Shown: positions 12,298 to 23,028 of the stretch, piece after piece
Layout: every line of letters starts with the position of its first letter
How positions within the stretch are numbered: the stretch's first letter is position 1
NCBI GenBank assembly: GCA_036429605.1
Contig: CM071589.1
Span: 5,580,001-5,644,000, forward strand
DNA: 64,000 bases
DNA from: Cladobotryum mycophilum
Lineage: Eukaryota; Ascomycota; Sordariomycetes; Hypocreales; Hypocreaceae
Reading direction: 5' to 3'
The notes under the pieces: generated by a model
What the model saw: only the letters and a program-made list of their open reading frames with translations
What the model was told of the DNA's origin: nothing
Database searches by the model: none
Translations under genes and position numbers: made by a program

Positions 12298-12939
12298 ATG
12301 TCGTCCTCCAGAACATTGGTCACGAGCCTCGCGAGGCTGTCGGCCACAGTATGCCGTCAATTGCGCTCTAGTCAATCGTCCTTCAAGATTTCCTCCGCCT
12401 CCTCCACAAAGTCCCTGTTACAAAGCGCATTACCGGGAGTCGGTGCACCTCGTATTCTTCAGCCCACATACCACCGCACATTCACATCCACGCCAGAGCG
12501 GCGGCACGGCCATGTCACCCCACCCAAGGCCGGAGAAGAGTAGGTCTCAAGCTGCAATCGCCGACGAAAGCTCTTTATAGCTCACGACACATATAGAATC
12601 TGGGTTACATTCATAGACAAGGAAGGCGACGAGCACAAGCTCGCCGTCTCCGAGGGCGAAAACCTGTTAGACATTGCCCAAGCGCACGACTTGGAGATGG
12701 AGGGTGCCTGCGGAGGCTCATGCGCATGCTCTACATGTCACGTTATCGTAACCGAGGAATCATACTTTGACAAAATGCCCGAGCCCGAGGACGACGAGAA
12801 CGACATGCTGGATTTAGCCTTTGGTCTAACCGAGACAAGTCGCTTGGGGTGTCAGGTCAAGATGACCAAGGAGCTAGATGGCATGGTTGTCAAACTGCCC
12901 TCGATGACAAGGAACCTGCAAGCCAGCGATTTCAGCTAA
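12298..12939 (+). CDS. yah1: Mitochondrial [2Fe-2S] ferredoxin (adrenodoxin/YAH1 type)
   Basis: An adrenodoxin-type ferredoxin of the mitochondrial matrix; in fungi it passes electrons for iron-sulfur cluster assembly and haem A/ubiquinone synthesis. Two exons, 12298-12539 and 12597-12939, with a 57-nt intron at phase 2 give 194 residues. The first 75 or so residues are rich in Ser, Arg and Ala without acidic residues, as expected of a mitochondrial import sequence. The cluster ligands follow the C-x5-C-x2-C...C pattern at residues 119, 125, 128 and 166 (ACGGSCACSTCHV, then RLGCQV). There is an additional Cys at 123. The acidic patch PEPEDDENDMLD is the partner-docking helix typical of the family. 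The Met at 12298 is chosen over 12226, because the upstream frame is a His run from a CAC repeat. Confidence 0.93.
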
Positions 12940-13145
12940 CTTGGAGCCAACATGTCATGAACAAATTCAAAGTTGTATATTACTCAAAAAATAGAAAGGG
13001 ATCGAAGCGTCAGGGGAATATAGGGTCATCAAAAAGTAGGCGCATTATTCGGGCGGGGGGTATCCTTTTTTTGCGATTCCACATGTTCAACGTCAATAAA
13101 GACCAAAATATCGCTCCTCTTACAAAAGAATTATACACAAACTCT

Positions 13146-14066
13146 CTATGCCTCCTCCAGCGGTCCCTTTTTCAGTCCACCGCCTCCCGAGGCAATCAAT
13201 TCCAGGAACCCCTTTTTACTCAACTCATTAACCTTTTCCTCCCTGTACTTGACACCGATAACGCCGTCCTTCCTCGCGCCCTTTTCCGCCTCTGATGCCT
13301 TGACCTGGGCCGCTCTCACGGCGTTGAACAATTTGACCACACCCCTCTGCGCAATCTTGCGCAGCTTTCGCTCCGTCTCCAGGATCTCAGATGTCGACAT
13401 TTCCGGCTCGCCCGACACGTCGTGTGTAGCAACCAGGACGTCCTTGACTCGGCCCTTTTCCATGGCCACTCGCTTCTGCTCCTTCAACTTCCGCTTCGCC
13501 TTGGCTTCCAATGCATTATCCACCGCTGCCTTGGAGGCCTCGTGAGCTGCTGCGCTTCGGGCCAAGACGGGATCTGATCGTTTTGATGTTGAAAGCTTGG
13601 TAGACAAGATTTTGGACAAGGAGGTGGCGAAAGCAGTCGGGTCATTACGCTTGGACTTGGTCTTTCTTTCTGGTACATCAAGGCCCATATCATCATCGTC
13701 GTATTCTGGTTCGCTTTCTTCCTCCTCCTCTTCTTCTTCTTCCTCGTCATCATCCTGATCAGCCTCTACCGCTGACTCTTTTGACTTGGATTTGCTGGGT
13801 TTTTTGGGGGCAGGCGCTTCCTCTTCAGAACTGGAAGATGCATTCTCGTCGACATCGGCGCCATCATCGACATTGGCATTATGAATATCATCATCGGAAT
13901 CTAGCAGGTTGACAGCGTCAAAGGCCTGCTCGTTTTGCTCGTTTTGCTCATTTTGCTCAGGTTCGCTTTCCGAGTCGCTGTTGTATCTCTGCTGTCTTCG
14001 TATCTTCTTCTTCGGTCGCTGTGTCTTGTGCTCATTGCGACGCTTCTTTCCTACATGGCCAACCAT
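13146..14066 (-). CDS. rrp15: Ribosomal RNA-processing protein RRP15
   Basis: A nucleolar factor for pre-60S ribosome assembly. The single exon gives 306 residues. The N-terminus is basic (KKRRNEHK ... RPKKKIRRQQRY), consistent with nucleolar targeting, and is followed by a Ser/Glu/Asp-rich disordered region with tandem EQN units at about residues 40-47. The conserved Rrp15p domain occupies the C-terminal half: TAFATSLSKILSTKL, then SDPVLARS, and ERKLRKIAQRGVVKLFNAV. The length fits fungal homologues. It converges with YAH1, leaving 206 bases between the stops, and its 5' side faces the long gap before the Zn2Cys6 factor. Confidence 0.9.
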   Translation of the reverse strand: MVGHVGKKRRNEHKTQRPKKKIRRQQRYNSDSESEPEQNEQNEQNEQAFDAVNLLDSDDDIHNANVDDGADVDENASSSSEEEAPAPKKPSKSKSKESAVEADQDDDEEEEEEEEEESEPEYDDDDMGLDVPERKTKSKRNDPTAFATSLSKILSTKLSTSKRSDPVLARSAAAHEASKAAVDNALEAKAKRKLKEQKRVAMEKGRVKDVLVATHDVSGEPEMSTSEILETERKLRKIAQRGVVKLFNAVRAAQVKASEAEKGARKDGVIGVKYREEKVNELSKKGFLELIASGGGGLKKGPLEEA

Positions 14067-15802
14067 TGTGTCGGTTTTTTTGGGTGTTGATAGCTTGTTG
14101 CTGATTCGCCTCTCTGAAGATTTCGATTCAATTGACTGGTATCAAAAAGTTTAGAGAATTTTGCCGGCAGTACTATTCCCATTTGGAGCAGTGGTGGGGC
14201 TCGGGCGGTGAAAAAGACACATTGCGGAAGTACTTGCCCCTTCTGCGGAGCAATTTTGCGGCATGATGGCGGAACGAGTCCATGGCTTCTAGCTTAATAA
14301 TGATGTACTACGGTACTTTCATCATCCAGGCCACTGCATGACTCCTCCATGCAACAACTCCCGTCTCTTCAACGACTCCACCACTCCCTGTCACGAAATT
14401 GCCGATTGGGACTTTCTATACGTCTATTTATCCATGTCTTGTCCATGTTTCTCCCCCTCCCCTAGTCCATAGGGCAGCAGCAGCAGCACATCCCGCGTTT
14501 CTTTTCCCCAACGGCCAGAGAATGAACTAGGTGGGGGGATGGGATGGGATGGATGCAATGCAGACAGTTCTCCATGGACTTGAAACCCGTGGATAGAACT
14601 GATTCTCCCCCCTGCAAGAAGGGCAAGAAACACAAGAGGTTCAATGACATTCGACACGACGACGATGACATTCGAGAAGGCGCTATATCGGCCGAATAAA
14701 TATGTATATCGCATCAGAACAAAGACACAAAGTTGGGTCCAAGTTCAGTTTCGGATTTAGCAACGTAGCTCTCGGCAGTACTTTAGTGGATTAGTAATCA
14801 AGAATACATACAACTCAGTCCTAGTCAACTCGTAAACACTTGTACTTGTCAGAAGGCGTCACACGTCTCATCTCATCTTATCCATCTTTTTTTTGGTGTC
14901 TCACAGCACACTCACAATCCCTCCCCCCAAGCCTACCAAGCCTACTACCAGGCAAGATAGCACCTAGAGCCAGCTATATTATCCTTCTGTTATAGGCATC
15001 CGTTCTCTTGTTCTTAGCTCTCGGCGTCAGCGAACTGCGGGGGGATAATCAGGACGGGGAACTTGGGCCGCCCGCTCAATGGAACCTTGGGAAACCTTAT
15101 CACCTTGGGAAGCTGATCAGCCAACGGTTGGCCACGAGGTTTTGCCTTGTCAGTCTTGGTCATGGAAGCATGGAGCCTTACTAGCAGCCCTGCCCTGTAA
15201 CCCCATCCGACCAGCCATCCAACCAACTATCCATGATAGTTATCGCTTTGTAAGTTGTACCGCGCGTGTGTGTGGTGTGGTGTGTGTGAGATGCGGATGT
15301 CGTGCGGCTACCGGGTTTACTCACTTGACTTGTGCCTGTTTGTGCGTGTGTGTGTCTGTGTGTGTGTTGTGCTATTGCTGATGTTGTGCTGCTGCTCTTG
15401 TGCTAGGTATTATCGACTAGGTATGCGGTGAAGTGAAACCTTAGCCAGGCTTCCAATTACCTACCTGGCAAGCTGCATAAAAAAAAACTGCCATCCATAG
15501 CAATGCAATGTACCTACCCACGCCCAGCCTACCCTGTAGCCCATGGGATGGGTAGTCAATCAAAAAACAAAAACAACGGCTTCTTCAATTTATCCTAGAC
15601 CCCCCGCCTGCTTATGCCAACGGACTGTCTATTATACCGTTTACAACTTGCCTCTTCCTGTTGCTGCTATTAGTTGTCAATATTCCTTTTTTGTTGGTTG
15701 GTTCTGATGGCTATACCTTGGTTTGCCCGTCGTTGTTGAAAACTACCTACCTATACTACTATATCCAAAGTCGGTGGTTGGGATCACCCCCCTCAACAAA
15801 AC
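14067..15802. other. Intergenic region, 1.7 kb, between divergent RRP15 and Zn2Cys6 factor
   Basis: No coding frame resembles a protein. The region holds the RRP15 promoter and probably a long regulatory leader of the transcription factor. TG-rich microsatellite sequence lies at about 15265-15370 (GTGTGT units). Long upstream regions are usual for fungal regulators. Confidence 0.45.
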
Positions 15803-17189
15803 ATGTTCAGTCAATACCCCCTTTCCGGTAGCCCAGCCGAGGGCTCGCACCGTGTACCAAAGTTGAATCACAAAAAGTCGAGATATGGTTGCCAACGTTG
15901 CAGAGCACGTCGAGTCAAAGTGAGTCATTATCTCTAATCCAGAAAATCATATTTCAAAAGAAGGAAAAAAAGAAGGAAAAAAGATTATTGCCATTTTTAT
16001 CATTTTTGAGTCTGATGGTGTGTTGTTTCACAAGTGCAATGAAGCGAAACCCGTGTGTCAAAACTGCGAACGGCATCGAGCACAGTGTGTCTATGATCGA
16101 GTTCCTCAAAAGAAATCAGATGAGGCGTCTTCATCCCCGTCATACATGTCTCCTCATTACGAGCCCGGAAAAACAACGCCTCAGAGGGAACTCGGGAGTC
16201 AGTCTCCTCCGTCCCTGGATACACTGGGGGAGGAAGACATTCCGGAATCCAGAGACCGGCGAAGGCTGGAGACGAGACTTATGCACCAATACCTGACCGT
16301 GACGGGGCCACTGATCGGTGTTGACGATAGGTCAAGGCCAGCCTTTGCCGCCCTGGTCCCGAGGTACTCTCTAGAATCAGATGCAGTATTATACTCGATG
16401 TATTCTCTCGCGGCCCTCCACTCGTTTATAGGCAACGTAGACTTGTCTTTCGACGCGATGTATGTACATAGGAAGTACCTCGCCATGGGCGTCCGGGAGC
16501 AGAAGAAGGCAGTGGCGGATTTCAACCTGCAGACTCTCGAGATGATCTGCCTGACTTCACACCTGCTGCGCATATGCTCGTTTGCCACGCTGCAAATTCG
16601 ACGCAGAGAGCCGTATCGTCCGCCGATGGAGTGGTTGATGATTAACGGGACGACAGCGGCTCTGTACGACAAGGCCAGTCCTATGGTTATGGAAGATCCT
16701 CAGTCTCTGACGGCGCAGATGATGAGGCTCAGTCCCGTTATATACGACGACGAAGAGAGGTTCGGGGCTGCTTACCGCGTGGGGTGGGAACAACTCCTGG
16801 AGCGAGACGTCGACGACCTGATTTCCGAGCCCTGGGACCCTGAGATCCAGGAGGCGTATGAAAGTACGGTCAGCTTCATCGGCGGTGCGTCGGCCGCCAT
16901 GAAGAGTTTCGATAGCCAGTTTGGGCTCGGCGAGGCCCGCAGGCGACTGATTCTCTTCCCCGTCTTCATAAAGAAACGGTTTGCCGATCTGGTACAGGAG
17001 ATGCAGCCGCGGGCGCTGGTAGTGCTGGCGCACTACTTTGCCTTCCTCACCATAGCAGAGGACCTTTGGTGGGTGGGCAGCACGGGGAGAGAGGAGTTGC
17101 AAGCCATCGCAGGGCAACTATCTGGGAAGTGGCTGGATATGATTGAATTCCCCTTACAAATGATAGAAGGGGAGCCAACTTATCACTGA
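15803..17189 (+). CDS. Zn(II)2Cys6 fungal transcription factor
   Basis: A nuclear sequence-specific regulator. Two exons, 15803-15919 and 16035-17189, with a 115-nt intron at phase 0 give 423 residues. Splicing brings together the six zinc ligands: Cys30 and Cys33 (GCQRCRARRVK) in exon 1 and Cys40, 47, 50 and 57 (CNEAKPVCQNCERHRAQC) in exon 2. Basic residues RARRVK follow the second Cys, as in DNA-reading GAL4-type fingers. The rest resembles the helical region of sterol-uptake-control (UPC2-like) and other C6 factors: LMHQYLTVTGPLI, then VPRYSLESDAVLYSMYSLAALH. No target can be named. The alpha/beta hydrolase 770 bases downstream on the same strand is a candidate, by position only. Confidence 0.88.
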
Positions 17190-17961
17190 GTTTTATTATT
17201 CAAATTTACGTCACCGATACACACACCACAGACCTTGGCCCGCCCCAAAAAAAGGTGATAATCTCGCTCTCGCTCATAAACGAAAACAGCTGAAAAAAGG
17301 GAAATCCTTATTGATACTCGTTCTCGTTGCGGGTTGTGAGGCCCTTTGCTCGTTCTCGTTCTTCCACATTTGGCTTAGACCCGGCGTGGGAAGTCTGTGG
17401 TTATGCGGCCGATCCTTTCGAGGTTCGTTCTCGCTCCGGGGGGCAAGTGGGCTTGAGCTGGCGTCAGTGGCCAATATGATGAGCTTCTTGGTCCCATGAT
17501 GCTCGGCAATTGGGAATGATTTTGAAGGAAACTGTCGGGATTTGGGTAAAAGGGTCTATGGAAAAGGTTGAGTGAAACACATGGTTCGTACTATTAGGAC
17601 AAATACGAAAGGGCGCGATGCCGACATGTTGTCCGGTGGGATGCATGATGGAGACTTATAGGTTGTAAACCGCGAAAGCGCGAGCCGAAGTGAAGATCAA
17701 GTATAAATATATGGTCTTGATCATCTGGTGCTGTATCATGAACAAGATCTTCAGAATACCTTGAAAAAGCATCTCTTAATTTCAAATAACCATCCTTGAG
17801 CTTCTGCTTCAGTCCTAACTTTTGACTATCGTCTCTCACTACAACGGACCGAAAGGTTACCCCTGAACTCAAGTCAGTACCATATCGAAACTGGATCCCA
17901 CCCTTCACAGACTTACCCTCTTTAGTAGGTTGTCCTAAACCTGTCTCGAAACGAATACAAC
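17190..17961. other. Intergenic region upstream of the alpha/beta hydrolase
   Basis: This 772-base gap holds the 3' end of the transcription-factor transcript and the promoter and leader of the hydrolase. No supportable frame or clear motif was seen. Confidence 0.4.
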
Positions 17962-19214
17962 ATGTCAGGCCACAAGAAATCCGCCCCGAAGATGCTCCAA
18001 CTGAGCACCGACCAAGAATTCCACTTTGAAATCCTCCGCGCCGTATCCCTCGCCCCCTATCAAGGCGCAGACGTCGGCGAAGTCCTCGTCGCGGCCAACA
18101 AGATCGAGCCCGGCAACTTCGAGAGCTACTACGCCGCCTTCTACGAGCTCGCCTCCCGCGTGCAGCAGGTCGCCGACAAGATCGACCCGAGCAAGTACCC
18201 CGTCTCGGCTCGCCATGCGTACTTTCGGGTTGCGAACTACCTTCGGTCGGCCGACTTCTTCCTGCACGGGAACTGGGAGGACAAGCGGATAAACGACCTG
18301 TGGAGGAGGCATGTCGAGGCATTTGACAAGGCGATTGCGTTACTGCCCGTGCCGGGGGAGAGGGTCACGCTGCAGGCGAGGAATTTCAAAATCCCGGCTG
18401 TGTTTTATGGCTGTGGGCTGCCTGGTCGCAGACCGACTGTTATCGTGTGCAATGGCTTTGATGGGTCGCAGGAGGAGCTGTATCATGTCATCATCGAAGC
18501 TGTGCTGCTGCGCGGGTGGAACGCCATATCGTACGAGGGTCCGGGACAGCCGACTGTTCGCCGTGAACAGAACCTTGGATTCTTTGGCGAGTGGGAGGAA
18601 GTCTTGACACCTGTGGTCGACTACGCCCTAACTCGAGAGGAGGTTGACCCCGAGGCCATTGGTTCTTGGGGATATTCGCTTGGTGGATATTTGGTCGGCC
18701 GAGCAGCTGCTTTCGAACACAGGTGCGCAGCCATTATGGCTCTTGACGGAGTGTACGACTTTGGAGCCGGCGTCCTCAAAACACTCCCTCCACCATTACG
18801 CGCCGCCTTCGAGTCAGGCGATGAAGTCACCTTCAACCAAGCCATCGAGAAAGCCCTCGCCAACCCCGCCGCACCCACATCCTTCCGCTGGTCCATCGAA
18901 CACGGCCTCTGGGCGTACAACACAAAATCTCCCTTTGACTTTCTATCCCGCTGCCAGTCATTCTCTCTAGCCGAGATTCTGCACCAGATCAAGACGCCCG
19001 TCTTTTCGGGCGACGCCGAAGACGACGAGCTCCTCCCCGGTGAAGGGAAAGTGCTCGCGGAGAAACTGGGTGACTTGGCGACGTACCATTTTTCGCCACG
19101 GCGGATGGTGCGGGAGAGCATTGTTCGATTGGCGCGGCGGTGCATCAGAATCAAGTTGTGCTTGACTGGTTCCAGGATGTAGTGTCGCGGAAAAAGTCAG
19201 CCAAGGAGACATGA
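17962..19214 (+). CDS. Alpha/beta hydrolase, DUF1100/FrsA-like (frameshift at 19089-19093 near the catalytic His)
   Basis: A serine hydrolase of the type related to 2,6-dihydropseudooxynicotine hydrolase and fungal Ayg1-like enzymes; the substrate is unknown. Single exon. The N-terminal helical part runs to about residue 140 and the hydrolase core follows. The nucleophile Ser239 lies in GSWGYSLGGY (G-x-S-x-G), the acid is in SGDAEDDELLPG, and NGFDGSQEE and SYEGPGQ mark the oxyanion side. The open frame as given ends at 19182 in an unrelated tail. In the next frame, after a run of five T (19089-19093), the expected ending appears, with DGAGEHCSIG carrying the catalytic His, and stops at 19212-19214. 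One missing base explains it. If the shift is real, the enzyme lacks its His and is dead. Corrected length is about 417 residues. Confidence 0.82.
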
Positions 19215-19725
19215 GAGGGGTGTTGACTGTCTTGTAATGTTGGAGATATAGTGGGGGTGACTACCTGGATGTTAGAGATAGAAAATAAAGTGCACTTGTC
19301 ATCTGGGAAAATAATTCCTTGGTTCTCTTGATATAATTATATGAACAAAGACACCTGTTCATACTTTGTGATGTTTCGCCTCGTTCACTTTTTGTTTGTT
19401 TACTTCCGCGCATCTTCATAAATCACAAGAGTCAAAGTATGAATGAAGGGCAAATGTGCTCGAGACATTGAATGGAAATTGTAAAGTCTGAAGATGAAAT
19501 GCAAGTCACTTGAATGGTCATGAATATGTGTCAACTATTGTCATTGTGCTACTTGATGTCTACCATTGCTACCATGATGTCCCCCAATATCCCCCGATGC
19601 TCCTCCAATGTTGTTGCCCCACCGCCAGAGTCCACATCTCCTCGCCAACTCCCCCACACTGTCACGTACTTGGTCGCCAACAACCACCACCCTTGTCAAA
19701 CACCCTCCAACTGCTCTTCGGATCA

Positions 19726-19837
19726 TCGATAACTGAGACTAACTGCGTCTTGGACCCCGCAAGGGTTTGTTACCACGCACGGCCGCGGGAAACATTGACC
19801 CTACATCGGTTACAGCGGACGTCTTTCCGCTCTCTGA
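19726..19837. repeat. 112-bp direct repeat, copy A
   Basis: It begins TCGATAACTGAGACTAACTG and ends TTTCCGCTCTCTGA. It matches copy B at a constant offset of 187 bases with about six mismatches (near 95% identity by eye) and no gaps. It is GC-rich, with an inner GGCCGCGGG. Neither copy has a coding frame, and I do not recognise the element. Confidence 0.9.
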
Positions 19838-19912
19838 ATCACCGAATCACAGCCATTGGATGAATGTCGCAGATGTCGGCTGCCAACTCACTTGATGCCT
19901 CATTCTCAGGGG

Positions 19913-20024
19913 TCGATAACTGAGACTAACTGCGTCTTGGACCCCGCAAGGGCTTGTTACCACGCACGGCCGCGGGAAACATAGGCCCTACATCGGTTAC
20001 GGAGGACGACTTTCCGCTCTCTGA
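19913..20024. repeat. 112-bp direct repeat, copy B
   Basis: The second copy of the unit at 19726-19837, in the same orientation. The 75 bases between the copies are unrelated to the unit. Copy B runs straight into the TG/GA-rich block on its right. It could be a duplicated fragment of a mobile element or an array of regulatory sequence; the sequence does not decide. Confidence 0.9.
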
Positions 20025-20039
20025 CTTACCTGAGAGGAG

Positions 20040-21130
20040 ACAACAAGCGTGGGGTGCGTGGCAGTGTAGAGTCGGTATTGAGTCGATGTGGGACCGTGGT
20101 GAAGTGTGATGTGTGAATGCCTGTGAGGTATGGACTGGGTCAGAGATGAATCATGGATGGGAAGGGAGGTGGGTAGACAAACCTTGGTTGTGATGGTGTC
20201 AAGTGGTGATGGTGTCGAGTGATGATGATGTTGGATGGTGATGATGAGTGGGAGTGAGTGGTGATGGTGATGGTGTGGGAGTGTGTTGAGATGGATTGTG
20301 AGTGTCGAAGGTGGAGTGGAATGCTGTAAGGGATGTGATGAATTAGTGATCAATCACGGCAACTGAAGGAAGGAGGGTGGACAAACTGACTTGGTTGTGA
20401 TGAATGTGAATGATGTTGATGTCGATGTGGAGTGGTCGAGGTGGATGGGTGGGTGTGGGGGGTGATTGAGAGTCGAATGAGTGATGAGGGAGGTTGTTGA
20501 TGAGAGGGATGGTCGATGAGAGGTGTGGTTGATGAGAGTGGATGGGATGGGATTGTCAATGTGGAGTGTGAGAGTTGTTGAGATGGAAGGGATTGTCGAT
20601 GAGAGAGAGTGTTGATGAGGGAGGTTGAGAGGTGGTTGTCGATGTGGAGTGTGGGAGTGAGGGTGGTGTGGTTGTTGATGTGGATGGGGGGTGGATGTGA
20701 GGGGTGGCCTGAGAAGGCATTATTGTTCCCGATCGTTCCCAAGGTTGGGTCCGACTCGAGCCGCTGCTGAGAGATGGTCAGTCAGGCTGAGCCAAAGCTC
20801 AAGCCAAGGGATGAGGAGGGAGGGCACTTACGATGCCGATAGCAAACAGGAGTCAAGTCATGATGTGATGGGAGGATGTGTGGATGGAAGGTCGATGGAA
20901 TACTAATGAAGTGAAAGAGGTAATGTCAGAAGATAGAAGGATTGAGTTGCTCAGCCAGTTGTCAACTGGCGATGAGACTCGAGGAGAGAGAGAAGAGGAG
21001 TGCATGATCGCAATGAGCGATGATGAGGATGTGAATGTGGATGTGGATGTGGAGGAGGAAGTGCTGTGCATTGCAAAGAGAATCTTGCACTTGAAAGGGG
21101 ATTGAGGAGAAGAGGTGTTGGTATTGTGGA
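20040..21130 (+). repeat. Strand-asymmetric TG/GA-rich low-complexity block
   Basis: About 1.1 kb in which the plus strand is dominated by G, A and T with very few C, built of degenerate GATG, GTGG and TGATGG units. A longer unit containing GACAAAC followed by TTGGTTGTGATG occurs at about 20176-20196 and again at about 20383-20402, suggesting an old duplication. Minus-strand frames across it are His/Ser/Thr/Pro-rich strings caused by composition, not recognisable proteins. Confidence 0.75.
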
Positions 21131-21199
21131 AGATGGTTGTTGTGAAGGCTGATGATGATGAGGAGAGAAAGTTGGAATTGGCTGGGGGGATGGGGAGTC

Positions 21200-21205
21200 T
21201 TTATA
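21200..21205 (-). promoter_or_regulatory. TATA-like box reading into the low-complexity block
   Basis: On the minus strand TATAAA is followed by a CT-rich leader with CCAACTTTCTCTCC and CAACAACC, then an ATG in the context TTTGCAATG at about 21071. This is the layout of a strong fungal promoter. The frame that follows is short and Ser/Thr-rich with no recognisable domain, so a real transcript is possible but unproven. Confidence 0.3.
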
Positions 21206-21330
21206 CTTGGGGGGTTTGGTGGACCCACAGCTACTGATCGAGGAGCTGGCCAATAAAAAAATCGATCAGGATAATTAAATCGAACATCAGAAATAAATAA
21301 GTCGAACGCCGAATTAAAAAATGGGTGCAC

Positions 21331-23028
21331 GCGGTGGTTGTTGTGGTTCGCGGTCCGTCTCCTAGGAGTTGCCAGCTGGCGGGGCGGGCAAGTGTCAGGT
21401 CACAACAACAACACGCCGAAAAGTCTGCGATGGTGGGGCAGCCAAAGCCTCCGTGAGGGAGGGGTGGTCGAAGGCTGCAGTAAACATGGAGTTTGTTATG
21501 ATCATAGTATAGTAGAGTTGGGTTGTCGAGGAGTTTCCCCTATTATGCTTGGTTGCCCACGTTCCTTGAGGCATGTTGCGTCCTTGTCCTATCCGTCGAC
21601 TAACTACCTGCCTAGTAGTAATTAGTACAATCCCTATTGAACAAAAGTACCGTCTGTAACGTAAGTCTTTGCTCGTTTGCTTCAGACCTGATTGTCTCTA
21701 ACTCTTGCCGATTCACAGAGCCCACGAGAAACCAGTTGCTACGTACCATCCATGACAGAACTCCCCCGAATCTAGAGGAAGACAGCCACCTATCCCTTCT
21801 TATGCCACTGAATCTGCTTCATTCACATTTAGACGAAATGCTGCAATACTCCCGAATGCTGGGGCTATGGCTCAAGAAGCTTTGGGGGTTGTTTGCGCAA
21901 GCGACGGATGCTCACATGAACGATCATCGCAACACAACACTGATCTCACTGAACAACGAATGCGATAGAGCTGGGCAGAGCCTCGGGTTGTTTGTCAAAA
22001 CCAGAAAGCGCAGTGGAATTTCGAATTGTTCGTATTTACTTCACACCCCCTCCCCCTTGACTCCTTGATGCACTTCTAACGCTGCTCCACCTCACAGGCT
22101 GTATCGCAACGCATTCCCATCAGGCGACGAACGCCTTCTTCGATTCCAACTCATACGTACCTTTCGCAGTGCTAGTCGTAAACAGTATCTAGAAGTTCCT
22201 TGTTGGTACAATTAGATCAACAATATTGTGGGGGAATGTCTTCCGAGAAGTGAGTTGGGCACCTTCGTGTTCAACGTGACATCCTCAACTTCTTATAGCG
22301 CTCCTGAAATCTTGAGAAACCGTATTCATGTCTCTTAAAGACTGCCAAGAATGAGAAAGATACATCTAGCGAGATATCGTAGGCCCAAGTTCAGCGGCCA
22401 CCTCCTGACCTCATAAGGCCAGCTTGGGCGTCAGTCACAACTACACTCGACTGGGAGAATTGGAAGAAGGTAAGCTGTATATGGGAAGGATAAGACTTAT
22501 TTTTAAACAATATCGCAATATAAATGCAAAAACTTCTGATATATCTTCAAGAAGAAAAAAACACATACCATCGCAATCATCGCCCAAGGAGGCATTCCAC
22601 TTTTATCGGTTCTACACGGTAACTGTCCATTTTGACGCTTTGGTTTCTCCTACCCTATATTCGATGTAACTCCTCTCTCTAGTTAAGGTCTTATTTGTTG
22701 TATCTATATTAGTGATATTAATTGGTTGCCTTAGATCCTCAGTGCTCATGGTTCGCGAACGAACTAAGCCTCCGTACGGGTTGAACATTGCCTGCAGCTT
22801 CACTGCGACCCACACGGGCAGCAATACATATCGGCATGCAATCAAGGCCTTTGGGCATTGGGCATCATCAGATCTCACCAAGGCTCACAACGACTCTCGA
22901 CCTTTTTTCATCTCTGTGAAATTTAGCATGAATAGATGAATGATTTATTTGAACATTATTTACAATTTCATCATATTTTGACATAAGACCGACACGAGCG
23001 ACATCGGAACGTATGTGCACCGAGCAAG
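21331..23028. other. Intergenic region with one unassigned frame, upstream of the ankyrin gene
   Basis: An open frame at 21637-22068 (143 codons) could continue through a possible intron (GTATTT to CTCACAG) to about 22218. It contains LLRTIHDRTPPNLEEDS and WLKKLWGLFAQATD but matches no family I know, so I do not call it as a gene. From about 22490 to 22740 the sequence is AT-rich. The last few hundred bases should be the ankyrin-gene promoter. Confidence 0.35.

Noticed and set aside
20350..20742. Minus-strand frame rich in His, Ser, Thr and Pro
   Set aside because: It is produced by the skewed base composition of the repeat block; residue order follows the simple repeats.
21637..22218. Open frame of 143 codons, possibly extended by an intron
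   Set aside because: No family resemblance, no clear start context, and it lies next to repeats. It is described in the intergenic entry and not called as a gene.
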